From Myxococcales bacterium UBA5297 (lineage in GTDB: Bacteria > Myxococcota > Myxococcia > Myxococcales > UBA5297), in NCBI GenBank assembly GCA_002408385.1, contig DHSB01000252.1, positions 43,104 through 64,237 of the forward strand: a stretch of DNA of 21,134 nt, read 5' to 3'. The stretch's first letter is position 1. Each line of letters begins with the position of its first letter. The notes below the pieces were generated by a model. That model ran no database searches, was not told the DNA's origin, and worked only from the letters and a program-made list of their open reading frames with translations. This document shows positions 1 through 8,019 of this stretch, piece after piece. The translations under genes and the position numbers were made by a program.

Positions 1-2097
1 GCCGCCCCCCCGCCGCGGCTCGATCTCTTCCTGGTCGCCGACCTGGCCGAGCCCTCGGTCGCCCCACTCGTGCCCTGGCTCGTCGAGCAGGCCGGGCTGC
101 GGCTTCGCGACGCGTTCCGGCCCATCTTCCAGGGCACCGGCGGCAGGCTCACCGTCTGCCCGTTGCTCGCCGCCCCGCGCGCCGCGCCGGGCCGCGAGGC
201 TATCCGCGCCGCCGTCGACGCGCTCGATGCCCTCTCGCGCGCTCCGGACGAGCGGCGCCGTCCGCTCGCGCCCGTCTATCTGATCGAGGACCAGACCTCG
301 CGCTACGTGCTCGCGCCCGAGGAGCTGGTGCGCACCGTCGCCGCCTACCTGCACCTTGTCCTCTATTCAGGCCTGCGCCACCACGAGGACGCGCTCAGGT
401 CGCTCGTCGAGCACGACGGGGAGGGCGAGGCGCCGTTTGCGAGCTTTGCTTGCGCGACCCTCGAGCTCGACACCCGGCCGCTGTCGCGCTACTGCGCCGG
501 CCGGCTCGCGATGGAGATCGCCGACGCGATGCTCGGCGAGGGCGACGCGCTCGGCGACATCGAGGCGGCCGCGCGGCGCCTGTCGCCCGAAGGCGCGGAG
601 TTCGAGAAGCGGCTGCGCCTCGGGCGCAACGAGCGTCCCATCGGCGAGGAGCTCAAGCTCGACCGCGCCGCCCTCGAGCTGAGCGATCCGCACTGGGACG
701 ACCCGCCCGAGGCGATAGAGGCGCACGTCGAGCCCTACGTCCGGCGCGTGATCGCCGGCGGCGAGCGCCAGCGCGCCGAGATCGAGGACTTCAAGATGGA
801 GTCGGCGGCCCGGCTGGTCGACGAGGGCGGCCTCACCCTCCTCGAAGAGGCCGAGCGCGATGCGGAGGGGGAGATCTCGCGCTGCATCGCCGAGTCGCCG
901 GTCGGCCTCGAGAAGGCGCGCGCGCGGATGGCGGCGCTCGAGGCCCGCCTCGCGCGGCTGAGCGCCGACTCGCGCAGCCGGGTCGAGCGGCCCGAGCTGC
1001 CGGCGGTCCCCGACGGCAAGAAGCTGAAGAGCGCGCACGAGGAGCTGCTCGCCGAGCTCGAGCAGCGCCCGCGGTTCGTCCGGACCATCGGCTGGGGCAT
1101 CGTCGCCAGCGCGGCGATGGCGGTCTTCCTCACCGCTACCCTGCGCCTCGCCTGGCGCGTCGCGGTGAGCGAGGTCATTCCCTTCACCGCCGCCGGCATC
1201 CAGCCCGAGGGTGGCGGCCGCTTCCTCGCCGGCTGGCCGTGGGCGGCGATTTGGATGAGCCTCATCGCGCTCGTCTTCGTCGGCTTCGCGCTCTATCGCC
1301 ACTACCGGGAGCGCCACCGCAGCCTCTGCGAGCGCTTCGAGGCGCTGCGCCGCGCCGCGCGCGGCCACTTCGACGAGCTCGAGCGCTACTACGCGCGCCG
1401 CGTCGCCTACTCGCAGGATTTGTGGGCCTCGCGCATCGCCACCCACCTGCACGCCCGCGTCGAGGGCGAGCGCGCCATCCTCGAGGCGGGGCGCACCGCG
1501 CTGCAGAAGACCCGCGAGTGGCTCGGCGACGAGCTGGCCGCCGAGATCGCCTCGTGTGGCGGCGGCGCCGAGGCCGGCATCCTCTTCCGCGGCCTGCTCA
1601 GCTCGCAGGACCTGGCGTCGATCTACGAGGCGAAGGCCCGGCCCCAGAACCCCGGCGCGCTCGCGCTGCGCTACCTCGAGTCGCTCGGCGCGAGCCAGGC
1701 CTGGCGCAGCGGCGCCTTCGCCGAACGCGACGCGCTCGTCCGCTTCGCGCAGCAGATCTGCCCCGACCTCTCCGGCCTGCAGCCCTTCGCCGCGGCCGAG
1801 GAGTGGGCCGGTCCGGCGCGCGAGCGCGCCGTCGAGTTCCTCGAGCAGCTCGCGGCCAAGCTGTCGGTGCCGCTCGAGCTCGGCGTGGACACCGCGGGGC
1901 GCAGCAGCCTGCACGTCGGCTACGTGCCGCGCGAGTCGCGCGAGGCGGTCGAGAAGGTCCTCGCCGACGGGGATCTCGCCCAGCGCTGGAGCGTGCGCGA
2001 GGCGCACGATCCGCGGCGGATGCACCTGTTCGTCGCGGTCCGCAACATCGGCAGGAGCGCGCTCAAGATGCTTGAGCCCGAGCGAGAGGAGGCCTGA
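1..2097 (+). CDS. Coiled-coil membrane protein with two transmembrane segments, 5' partial
   Basis: The frame is open from the first base, so the N-terminus lies outside the window; an internal GTG at 70 is probably not the true start. The visible part has an alpha/beta-looking region (about nt 1-400, with the motif PVYLIEDQTSRYVL), then a charged Glu/Arg-rich helical region likely to form a coiled coil (nt 700-1080). Two hydrophobic segments follow (about nt 1085-1150 and 1233-1305), then a cytosol-like C-terminal domain of about 260 residues. The stop overlaps the start of the next gene by one base (TGATG), which implies translational coupling. I do not recognise the family with confidence. 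The N-terminal stretch faintly recalls the C-terminal part of bacterial tubulin-like (Tubulin_2) proteins, but this is a guess; a membrane scaffold partner for the next protein is equally possible. Codon use and high third-position GC support a real gene. Confidence 0.8.
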   Translation, partial: AAPPPRLDLFLVADLAEPSVAPLVPWLVEQAGLRLRDAFRPIFQGTGGRLTVCPLLAAPRAAPGREAIRAAVDALDALSRAPDERRRPLAPVYLIEDQTSRYVLAPEELVRTVAAYLHLVLYSGLRHHEDALRSLVEHDGEGEAPFASFACATLELDTRPLSRYCAGRLAMEIADAMLGEGDALGDIEAAARRLSPEGAEFEKRLRLGRNERPIGEELKLDRAALELSDPHWDDPPEAIEAHVEPYVRRVIAGGERQRAEIEDFKMESAARLVDEGGLTLLEEAERDAEGEISRCIAESPVGLEKARARMAALEARLARLSADSRSRVERPELPAVPDGKKLKSAHEELLAELEQRPRFVRTIGWGIVASAAMAVFLTATLRLAWRVAVSEVIPFTAAGIQPEGGGRFLAGWPWAAIWMSLIALVFVGFALYRHYRERHRSLCERFEALRRAARGHFDELERYYARRVAYSQDLWASRIATHLHARVEGERAILEAGRTALQKTREWLGDELAAEIASCGGGAEAGILFRGLLSSQDLASIYEAKARPQNPGALALRYLESLGASQAWRSGAFAERDALVRFAQQICPDLSGLQPFAAAEEWAGPARERAVEFLEQLAAKLSVPLELGVDTAGRSSLHVGYVPRESREAVEKVLADGDLAQRWSVREAHDPRRMHLFVAVRNIGRSALKMLEPEREEA

Positions 2098-5000
2098 TGC
2101 AGCCCGAGCTCGGCCTCATCGACACCGTGCGCATGTCGGTCGGCACCGCGCTCCAGGCGCTCGGCGCCGCCGCCGAGAGCCATCCGTTCTACCTGTGCGG
2201 CGCCTTCCTCGCGTTCTGGATCCCGCTGCTGCTCACCGCGCGGGTGGCGACCAAGAAGCACCGCGACGCGGGCCTCGCACCGGGCGCGGCGTGGCTCACC
2301 TCGGCGCTGGTCATCGCCGCGCCGCTGCTCGCCGTCTTCCTCGTAGACAAGCTGCTCTACTTGATAGGCGCGCCGACGCTGGAGAGCCGCGTCCTCGAGT
2401 ACTTCTCCCCGCGGGCGATCCTCGCCTCGGCCGTGGCCAAGGCGCCCGCGTCGGCGGCGGTCACCCCGGCGGTGGCGCGCATCCCTCAGCTCTCCGAGCC
2501 CCTCGCCTATCCCGCCGCCGCCGCGCTCTGCCTGTTCGGCACGCTGGTCCTCGGCGCTTACGTCGCGCTCTACGGCCGCGGGGGCATCGGCGTCTCGCTC
2601 AAGGGCGAGGAGGCCGGCGGCTGGATGCGGATGGCCGGTCACTGGGGCAACCGTGGCGCCGAGAAGCGCTTCGGGCTCTGGGCCGGGCCGCTCGCGCGCA
2701 ACCTCCTTGGCATCGCCGCCTTCGCGGCCCCCGCGGCGATCGCCGGACACATCCCTCCGCTGCTCTGGATAGTCGCCCTGCTCGTCACCCACGGCTGGAT
2801 GAAGGCCGCCCAGGACGCGCTCGAGCCCAAGGAGCAGCCGGAAGAAGAGGGGGAGGAGGGCGAGGGCGAGCAGCAGCATCCCCAAGCCTCGGCGGCCGAG
2901 ATCCCGGCCGGCGCCGACACGCTCGAGGACATCGTCTCGCGGGCGCTCGAGGCGCGCTGCGCGCTCGTCAGCGCCCAGGAGGCAGCGAAGCCGACAGCCG
3001 AGGCGTGCGAGGCCGCGAGCAGCACCCTGTTCGCCGAACTGCTCGCGGGGATGGGCGTCGGGCAGCTCTACCGGCACCAGGCGCAGGCCGTGGGCGCCTT
3101 TCTCCGCGGCGCCAACGTGCTGCTCTGCACGCCGCCGGGCAGCGGGCGGGCCGCGATCCGCGACGCCCTCGCGATGCACGCGGCACTGGCCGAGGGCGTC
3201 TCGGTCCTCTTCGTCTGCCGCAGCGCCGAGGAGGCCGAGGCCGACTGGCGGGCCTTTCGCGCGCGGTCCGAGAAGGCGCACTGGCGCTGGAACGTGCCCG
3301 CGCTGGTGCTCTCCGGGCGCGAGGGGCTCGACCTCGATCGCGTCCAGCCGTCGATAGTCTTCGCGAGCTGGGACGACGTGCACGCGCGGCTGCTGCCCGG
3401 CGCGAGCCGCTTTGGCTTCTTCCTGCGCTCGCTGCGGCTCGTCGCGGTGAGCGGGCTCGAGCGCTATCAAGGCCCGTCGGCCGATCACCTCGCGTACTTG
3501 CTCGCGCGCCTGCGCCGGGTCTGCGCGGAGGCCGCCGGGCCGGCGAGCCTCGCCTCCAAGGCCTCGGGGCCGCGGTTGCTCGCCATCGCCGATCCCGTCG
3601 GTCCCGACGTGGTACGCCTCGCCGAACGCGTCGCTGCCGAGCAGGTGGTCGTCGTCGGCGAGGAGAGCGACGGAGCGCCGGCGGTCGCGATGCGCCACGT
3701 CTGGCTGACCCGGCCCGACGGCTCCTCGCCTGCGGTGGACGAGATCGCCCGCGAGCTCGAGCGCACCCGTACGCCGTGGTGCGCGGTCGGGCTCGAGGCG
3801 GAGCTCGGCGCTCGCGGGGCCGGGACCGACCCGCGCGACGCCCGCGCCCTGGTGGTGCGAGCCGAGGCGCGCTCGGTCGCGCAGCTCCCGTTGATGCTGC
3901 GCCACTACGGCTCCGCGTCCGGGGCCGGATCGGCGGTCGTCGCCTTCTGGCTGGTCGGCGAGGATCCGCTCTCGCGGCGGCTGCCCGGCGCCGGCAAGGC
4001 GCTGCGCGAGGGGTTTCGGCCGCCCAGGCTGGTCATCGGCAGTGGCAGCCAGCGGCTCGCGCGCGATCACGCCGCCTGCGCGGTCGCCGAGGCCGAGTGG
4101 CCGGTCGTCGAGCTCGAGGCCGCCTTTGGCGCCGAGCCCGCGCGAGAGGCGCTCGAGGCGCTCAAACGCGAAGGGCCGGTGGTCGTCGAGCGGCGCCCGC
4201 GCATCGACGCCGACAGCTCCGACGTCGAGCATCGCGAAGTCGCGCGGGCACACAAGGCGCGGCCGCACAAGCGGCTCACCATGGGGATAGTCGGGCAGGC
4301 GCTGCGCGTCGAGGACCGCAGCACCGGGCGCGTCGTGCTCTCCGTGTCGGCCGAGCGCGCGCTCGCCGCGGCCTTCCCCGAGCGGATCATCGAGTCCGGG
4401 GCGCGCCGCTACCGGATGCTGCCCGTCGCCGAGCAGCGCCGGCGCGAAGAAGGCGTGCTGTGGGCCGAGTCGGAGACGCGCGCGATCGCGACGGTGCCGG
4501 TGCGCCGGATTGAGCTCGAGCCGCAGCCCGAGCGGCGCCATGGCGAGCGGCGTCAAGCCGAGCGCGAGTCGTCGGGGACGGATCGCCGCACCCCTGCGCG
4601 CCGGGCGCTCGCCGGACTCGAGTTCTCGCTCTCCTATCCGCGGGCGCGCATCCGCGAGCGGATCGAAGGCTTTCGCACCGTGCGCGAGCGCGCGGTGGCC
4701 GACGCCGGCTCGTTCCCCGAGGTGATCGACGGGGTGCACGAGGGGCGCGCCGCCATCCTCGGCTTCCCCGGCGCAAGCGGCTGGGAGGTGACGCCGGCCG
4801 GGCTTCACGCGCTCGCGCATCTGTTCCGCGCCGCGTTGCCCGCGGTCCTGCAGGCCGGCCCCGACGACCTCGACGTCGCCGACCTGAGCGTGGGCGACGA
4901 GCCGTCGATAGCCTTCGTAGACCTGCATCCAGGCGGGGGCGGGTATGCCGAGGCGGTGAGCCTCGACGCAGTGCGCGCGCTGGCGAAGCTGTCGCTGGCG

Positions 5001-5213
5001 GTCGTGCGCGGGTGCGGGTGCAGGAAGAGCGGCGGGTGCCCGGACTGCGTGAGGGTGCCGCAGTGCCACGCGCGGTCGATGGGCGGGGAGAAGGCGCCGT
5101 CGCGGCGCGAGGCGGAGCGGCTGCTGTGCCAGTTGTTGGATCCGGCGCTGATCGCGAGCGGCGATGCCGTGGTCTATGAGGATGGGAAGGCGCCCGCTTC
5201 GGACGTGGCTTGA
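2097..5213 (+). CDS. Membrane-anchored YprA/MrfA-like (DUF1998) helicase-fold protein with degenerate ATPase motifs
   Basis: The protein has 1038 residues. Four hydrophobic segments (about 31-50, 64-90, 136-158, 200-232) precede an acidic linker (243-260) and a superfamily-2 helicase-like body. The order matches YprA/MrfA helicases: LYRHQ (324-328) resembles the Q-motif region, TPPGSGRA (345-352) sits at Walker A with Lys replaced by Arg, and VAVSGLERYQG (449-459) sits where VVxDEAHTYRG is expected. RHYGSASG replaces the motif VI QQxGRAGR. The family's middle beta-rich region follows (about 720-860). The C-terminal DUF1998 region keeps HPGGGGYAEA and the zinc-type cluster Cys973, 975, 981, 984, 990. 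ATP hydrolysis is therefore unlikely, so the protein may be a membrane-tethered nucleic-acid or partner-binding scaffold; that role is inference. It starts at an ATG overlapping the upstream stop, in an apparent operon. The N-terminal membrane domain is not part of standard MrfA. Confidence 0.82.
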   Translation: MQPELGLIDTVRMSVGTALQALGAAAESHPFYLCGAFLAFWIPLLLTARVATKKHRDAGLAPGAAWLTSALVIAAPLLAVFLVDKLLYLIGAPTLESRVLEYFSPRAILASAVAKAPASAAVTPAVARIPQLSEPLAYPAAAALCLFGTLVLGAYVALYGRGGIGVSLKGEEAGGWMRMAGHWGNRGAEKRFGLWAGPLARNLLGIAAFAAPAAIAGHIPPLLWIVALLVTHGWMKAAQDALEPKEQPEEEGEEGEGEQQHPQASAAEIPAGADTLEDIVSRALEARCALVSAQEAAKPTAEACEAASSTLFAELLAGMGVGQLYRHQAQAVGAFLRGANVLLCTPPGSGRAAIRDALAMHAALAEGVSVLFVCRSAEEAEADWRAFRARSEKAHWRWNVPALVLSGREGLDLDRVQPSIVFASWDDVHARLLPGASRFGFFLRSLRLVAVSGLERYQGPSADHLAYLLARLRRVCAEAAGPASLASKASGPRLLAIADPVGPDVVRLAERVAAEQVVVVGEESDGAPAVAMRHVWLTRPDGSSPAVDEIARELERTRTPWCAVGLEAELGARGAGTDPRDARALVVRAEARSVAQLPLMLRHYGSASGAGSAVVAFWLVGEDPLSRRLPGAGKALREGFRPPRLVIGSGSQRLARDHAACAVAEAEWPVVELEAAFGAEPAREALEALKREGPVVVERRPRIDADSSDVEHREVARAHKARPHKRLTMGIVGQALRVEDRSTGRVVLSVSAERALAAAFPERIIESGARRYRMLPVAEQRRREEGVLWAESETRAIATVPVRRIELEPQPERRHGERRQAERESSGTDRRTPARRALAGLEFSLSYPRARIRERIEGFRTVRERAVADAGSFPEVIDGVHEGRAAILGFPGASGWEVTPAGLHALAHLFRAALPAVLQAGPDDLDVADLSVGDEPSIAFVDLHPGGGGYAEAVSLDAVRALAKLSLAVVRGCGCRKSGGCPDCVRVPQCHARSMGGEKAPSRREAERLLCQLLDPALIASGDAVVYEDGKAPASDVA

Positions 5214-5233
5214 GGCCTCAGCGCCGAGACGCT

Positions 5234-5253
5234 GGCGGAGCTGGAGCTCCGCC
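5234..5253. terminator. Hairpin between convergent genes; single copy of the intergenic repeat
   Basis: GGCGGAGCTGGAGCTCCGCC forms a 9-bp perfect stem with a 2-nt loop, in the 63-bp gap between two convergent genes. No T-tract follows on either strand, so intrinsic termination is uncertain. The same hairpin followed by GTCCAT recurs around 12020, 12145, 12308 and 13148, so this is also a repeat-family member. Confidence 0.5.
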
Positions 5254-5276
5254 GTCCATCAGGATTGCCAGGCGCA

Positions 5277-6014
5277 TCAGGGCACCGCCCCCAACCCGAG
5301 CACCTCGCTGCCCAGCTTGACGGAGAGCGCGAGGACCACGGCGAGGACGACGCCGCGCACGAGCCGGTCACCGCGGCGCACCGTGAAGTGCGCGCCCAGC
5401 CAGCCGCCGGCGAGCTGGGCGGCGGCCATCGGCACGGCGAGCTTCCAGACGATCGCGTCGCGGCTCGCGAAGAGCGCCATCGCCGCGAGGTTGGAGGCGA
5501 AGTTGACCACCTTCGCGTTGGCCGAGGCGCGCGCCAATTCCTCTCCGAGCAGCAGCACGAACGCGATGATGAGGAAGGTGCCGGTCCCCGGGCCGAAGAA
5601 CCCGTCGTAGGCGCCGATGAGCAGGCCGGTGGAGGCCGCGACGAGCCGGGTCCGACGAGCCGAGCTCTCCCTCTTTCGCCCTTGGACCTGAGGCCGGAAG
5701 GCGAGGAAGGCGGCGACCGCGATCAGCAGGACGAGCACGAGCGGGCGGAGCGACTCGGGGCGCAGCCGCATCACCAGCGAGGCGCCGAGCAACGAGCCCG
5801 CGAGCCCGGCCGGGAAGGCGATGAGCGCGCGCGAGCCCTCGACCATCGACGAGCGCGAGTAGCGTACCAGGGCTGCGCCCGAGCCAAAGACCGATTGGCC
5901 CTTGTTCGTCCCGAGCGCGAGGTGCGGAGGCAGTCCGGTCGCGAGCAGCGCCGGGAGCGTCAGCAGGCCGCCCCCGCCCGCGATGGCGTCCACGATCCCG
6001 GCGGTCAGGGCCAC
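5277..6014 (-). CDS. TauE/SafE-family membrane permease
   Basis: This is a polytopic membrane protein with the family signature near the N-terminus (GIVDAIAGGGGLLTLPALL) and a second matching half (GAYDGFFGPGTGTFL). Such proteins are proposed exporters or importers of sulfite, sulfoacetate or other organosulfonates across the inner membrane; the substrate cannot be read here. About seven to eight hydrophobic segments fill the protein. The given start is a GTG that would clip the first membrane helix, and no Shine-Dalgarno precedes it. The frame stays open to 6110. A CTG at 6053-6051, with GGAG (6063-6060) six bases upstream, would give a normal-looking N-terminus (EPTVAELLLLTTVALTAG) of about 258 residues. 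It lies downstream of the acetyltransferase gene on the same strand and converges with the pseudo-helicase gene. Confidence 0.88.
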   Translation of the reverse strand: MALTAGIVDAIAGGGGLLTLPALLATGLPPHLALGTNKGQSVFGSGAALVRYSRSSMVEGSRALIAFPAGLAGSLLGASLVMRLRPESLRPLVLVLLIAVAAFLAFRPQVQGRKRESSARRTRLVAASTGLLIGAYDGFFGPGTGTFLIIAFVLLLGEELARASANAKVVNFASNLAAMALFASRDAIVWKLAVPMAAAQLAGGWLGAHFTVRRGDRLVRGVVLAVVLALSVKLGSEVLGLGAVP

Positions 6015-6183
6015 CGTCGTCAGCAGCAGAAGCTCGGCGACCGTGGGTTCCAGTGTCGACTCCAGCGATGGCGGCGAGGAGACAGGCGCAGGCGCAGCGG
6101 GGAGGCGGAATCAGCCGCCGTCAAGAGGTGTCGAGCAGCGTATCGGGCGAAGCGAGGAAGGCCGCCGTCAGACCGGGGCCGCG

Positions 6184-6984
6184 CTATCCGGCCGAACGCG
6201 AACGGGCCTGGGCCTTTCGTTGCGGCGGGCCGGAGGAGTCGGCCGCCGCCTTGGCCTCGCGGGGAGTCGGCACCGGAGGTGTCACTGCCTGCGCCCCCGA
6301 TTTTCTGTGAGCGCGGGTCGTCGGCGCGGGGGCGGGCTTGGACGAGGGACGGGCGCCCTTCTTCGGCGGTCGCGCGGCCTTGCCAGCCGGGCGCTTGCGG
6401 CCGTCCTCGGGGCGGGGGCCGGGCAAGCGGCGCGGCGGCAGCAGCTCGGGCTCTGCGGTCACCTTCTGCGCGAGGAAGATGGCCGCGTCCAGCTTGAAGA
6501 AGTTGCGCTTGCGGTACCAGGAGAGCGCGACCTCGTTGTTCTCGGCGACCTCGAGGACCAGGTGCGTGCAGCCGCGCACCCGCGCCAGGTGCTGGAGCTG
6601 GTCGAGCATGAAGGCGCCCACGCCCCGGCCTTGGAAGCCGGGGTGGACGGCGAGCTCGTCGACGAACAGGGGCCGCATCCCGCGCTTGTCGAAGTAGCGG
6701 GGGTTGACCCAGTTGTCGTCGCCGCTGGTGTCGAAGGCGCACTCGGCGTAGCCGACGATGGCGCCGGGGTCGTCGACCTCGAACAGGAGCTGCTCGATCC
6801 CCTCTTGATCGTAGATCTCGAGGAAGCGGCGCTTGGAGAACGGCCGCTGGTACTCGACCGTCTCGCGATTGACGTCGCGAAAGACGAGCTTGAGGAACTC
6901 CCAAGTCCGGTTCAGATCGCGCCGGTGGATTCTGCGCACGCGCACCTGCAGGGAGCCGTCAGCCTTTTGTGGGAGCTTTTTCAT
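6184..6984 (-). CDS. GNAT-family N-acetyltransferase with basic, proline-rich C-terminal tail
   Basis: Residues about 13-175 form a GNAT fold. Motif A reads VDELAVHPGFQGRGVGAFML, with the acetyl-CoA pyrophosphate-binding Q/RxxGxG/A loop at 118-123 (QGRGVG), and motif B contains NNEVALSWYRKRNFF (149-163). The enzyme should transfer acetyl from acetyl-CoA to an amine; the substrate is unknown. Residues about 180-266 are a low-complexity tail rich in Pro, Ala, Lys and Arg, probably disordered and able to bind nucleic acid or acidic partners (inference). The start is the ATG at 6984. No clear Shine-Dalgarno precedes it, but TAGAGT lies nine bases upstream on the coding strand, so a short-leader or leaderless message is possible. 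The permease gene follows on the same strand. Confidence 0.9.
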   Translation of the reverse strand: MKKLPQKADGSLQVRVRRIHRRDLNRTWEFLKLVFRDVNRETVEYQRPFSKRRFLEIYDQEGIEQLLFEVDDPGAIVGYAECAFDTSGDDNWVNPRYFDKRGMRPLFVDELAVHPGFQGRGVGAFMLDQLQHLARVRGCTHLVLEVAENNEVALSWYRKRNFFKLDAAIFLAQKVTAEPELLPPRRLPGPRPEDGRKRPAGKAARPPKKGARPSSKPAPAPTTRAHRKSGAQAVTPPVPTPREAKAAADSSGPPQRKAQARSRSAG

Positions 6985-7058
6985 AGCGGTGGGACTCTAC
7001 ACCGGTCGGCGTCCGGACGGGGACAGCGGGTCATCCGGCCTGTTTCTCCTGCCTCGAA

Positions 7059-7088
7059 CGACCGAGCCGAAGAGGACCGGCTCGGTCG
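7059..7088 (-). terminator. Strong hairpin downstream of the sigma-factor operon
   Basis: CGACCGAGCC and GGCTCGGTCG form a perfect 10-bp stem with a 10-nt loop. It begins 23 nt past the stop of the last gene of the minus-strand three-gene unit. Only a short TTC follows on the minus strand, so it is an intrinsic-terminator-like structure without a full T-tract. Confidence 0.5.
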
Positions 7089-7111
7089 AGCCACAGGCGC
7101 CCGACAGCCGC

Positions 7112-7381
7112 TCATCCCAGCCCCGCGGAGAGCAAGCCCCAGAGCAGCGTGCCGAAGGGCGTCGTCGCGAGCATCACGCACGCGCCGGCCAGGGCGAGGG
7201 GGCCGTTGACCAGTGGCCGCTGCCTGAGCAACTCGAGCCACTCGGCCGACAGCGCGCGGGCGCGGCGCGCAACCTGCGCGGCGACCGCGCCCGCCATCCG
7301 CGACACCTGATCGGCCGAAGGGTCGAGCGCCGTCAGCGCGGAGGCCAGGCGCCGGTCGTCCGGATCCAGTCGTTCGTTCAT
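7112..7381 (-). CDS. Small membrane protein encoded after the sigma factor
   Basis: This 89-residue protein has a soluble N-terminal half (about 1-55, charged, helical) and a hydrophobic C-terminal region (about 58-88, LVNGPLALAGACVMLATTP then FGTLLWGLLSAGLG), possibly a helical hairpin or a single span. Its ATG overlaps the sigma-factor stop by four bases (ATGA), and a very good Shine-Dalgarno (GGGAGGAG) sits within the end of the sigma gene. That arrangement is typical of sigma/anti-sigma pairs. However, no zinc anti-sigma motif (HxxxCxxC) is present, so an anti-sigma role is inferred from position only. It could instead be an unrelated small membrane protein co-translated with the sigma factor. 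Confidence 0.75.
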   Translation of the reverse strand: MNERLDPDDRRLASALTALDPSADQVSRMAGAVAAQVARRARALSAEWLELLRQRPLVNGPLALAGACVMLATTPFGTLLWGLLSAGLG

Positions 7382-8016
7382 GCGCTCCTCCCTGCCGTCT
7401 CGGCTGCGCCGAGCTTGGCCTCGAGAAGCTCGAGCAGCTTGCGGCGTTGGCGTTCGCAGATCTTTCGCACGTTCACCTCGCTCAGCCCAGTGGCCTCGGC
7501 GACTTCGGCGCAGCTCAAATCCGAACCGTAGCGCATCGAGACGACCTCTCGGTCCCGCGGCGCCAACGTCGCGAGTGCCTCCAGCAGCGCGGCGCGGCGA
7601 CGCTGGGAATCGAGCAGCTCGTCGGGCTGCAGCTCGTGCGACACCTCGGGCGCCGGGCAGTCGTAGACTGCGCGGCGGAACCACCGCGACCGGCGGCGGG
7701 CGACGTTCGCGGCGATGGTCATCAGCCACGAGACGAAGCGGCTCCCGGGCCGGGGGCGGTAGCCGCCGAGGCCGGCGAGGGCGCGCACGAAGGACTCCTG
7801 CACGACCTCCTCGGTCTCTTGCTCACTGCGGCACAGGGGCCGAACGGCTCGGAAGACGCGTCTGACGTGCAGCCGGTAGAGCGCCTCGCCCGCCGACCTG
7901 TCGCCCTGCCGGGCGCGGCCGACCAGGCGGAGCACCTCGGCGTCGTCCTCCGGCGCCGTCGCGCCGGGGGCGAGCGCCGCAAACAGGTGGACGAGGAGCG
8001 AATCGATGGAGGTCAT
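7378..8016 (-). CDS. ECF-type RNA polymerase sigma factor (sigma-70 family)
   Basis: The protein has 212 residues. The sigma region 2 fold is at about 40-115 (EALYRLHVRRVFRAVRPLC, then EEVVQESFVRALAGLGGYRP and SWLMTIAANVARRRSR, matching the -10-recognition helices). Sigma region 4 is at about 143-198 (LATLAPRDREVVSMRYGSDL, then SCAEVAEATGLSEVNVRKIC, a helix-turn-helix for -35 recognition). Regions 1.1 and 3 are absent, as in extracytoplasmic-function sigma factors. A 25-30 residue acidic linker separates the domains. The gene begins three bases after the upstream membrane-protein gene and overlaps the downstream small membrane-protein gene by four, so all three are probably one transcript. 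This suggests a membrane-linked stress or signal response (inference). The start is the ATG at 8016 with a weak upstream AGGG. Confidence 0.93.
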   Translation of the reverse strand: MTSIDSLLVHLFAALAPGATAPEDDAEVLRLVGRARQGDRSAGEALYRLHVRRVFRAVRPLCRSEQETEEVVQESFVRALAGLGGYRPRPGSRFVSWLMTIAANVARRRSRWFRRAVYDCPAPEVSHELQPDELLDSQRRRAALLEALATLAPRDREVVSMRYGSDLSCAEVAEATGLSEVNVRKICERQRRKLLELLEAKLGAAETAGRSA

Positions 8017-8019
8017 CGC

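Noticed and set aside
1556..5069. Very long plus- and minus-strand alternative frames over the pseudo-helicase operon
   Set aside because: Their products are arginine-, alanine- and glycine-rich with no domain, and they overlap the two frames that show membrane segments and helicase motifs.
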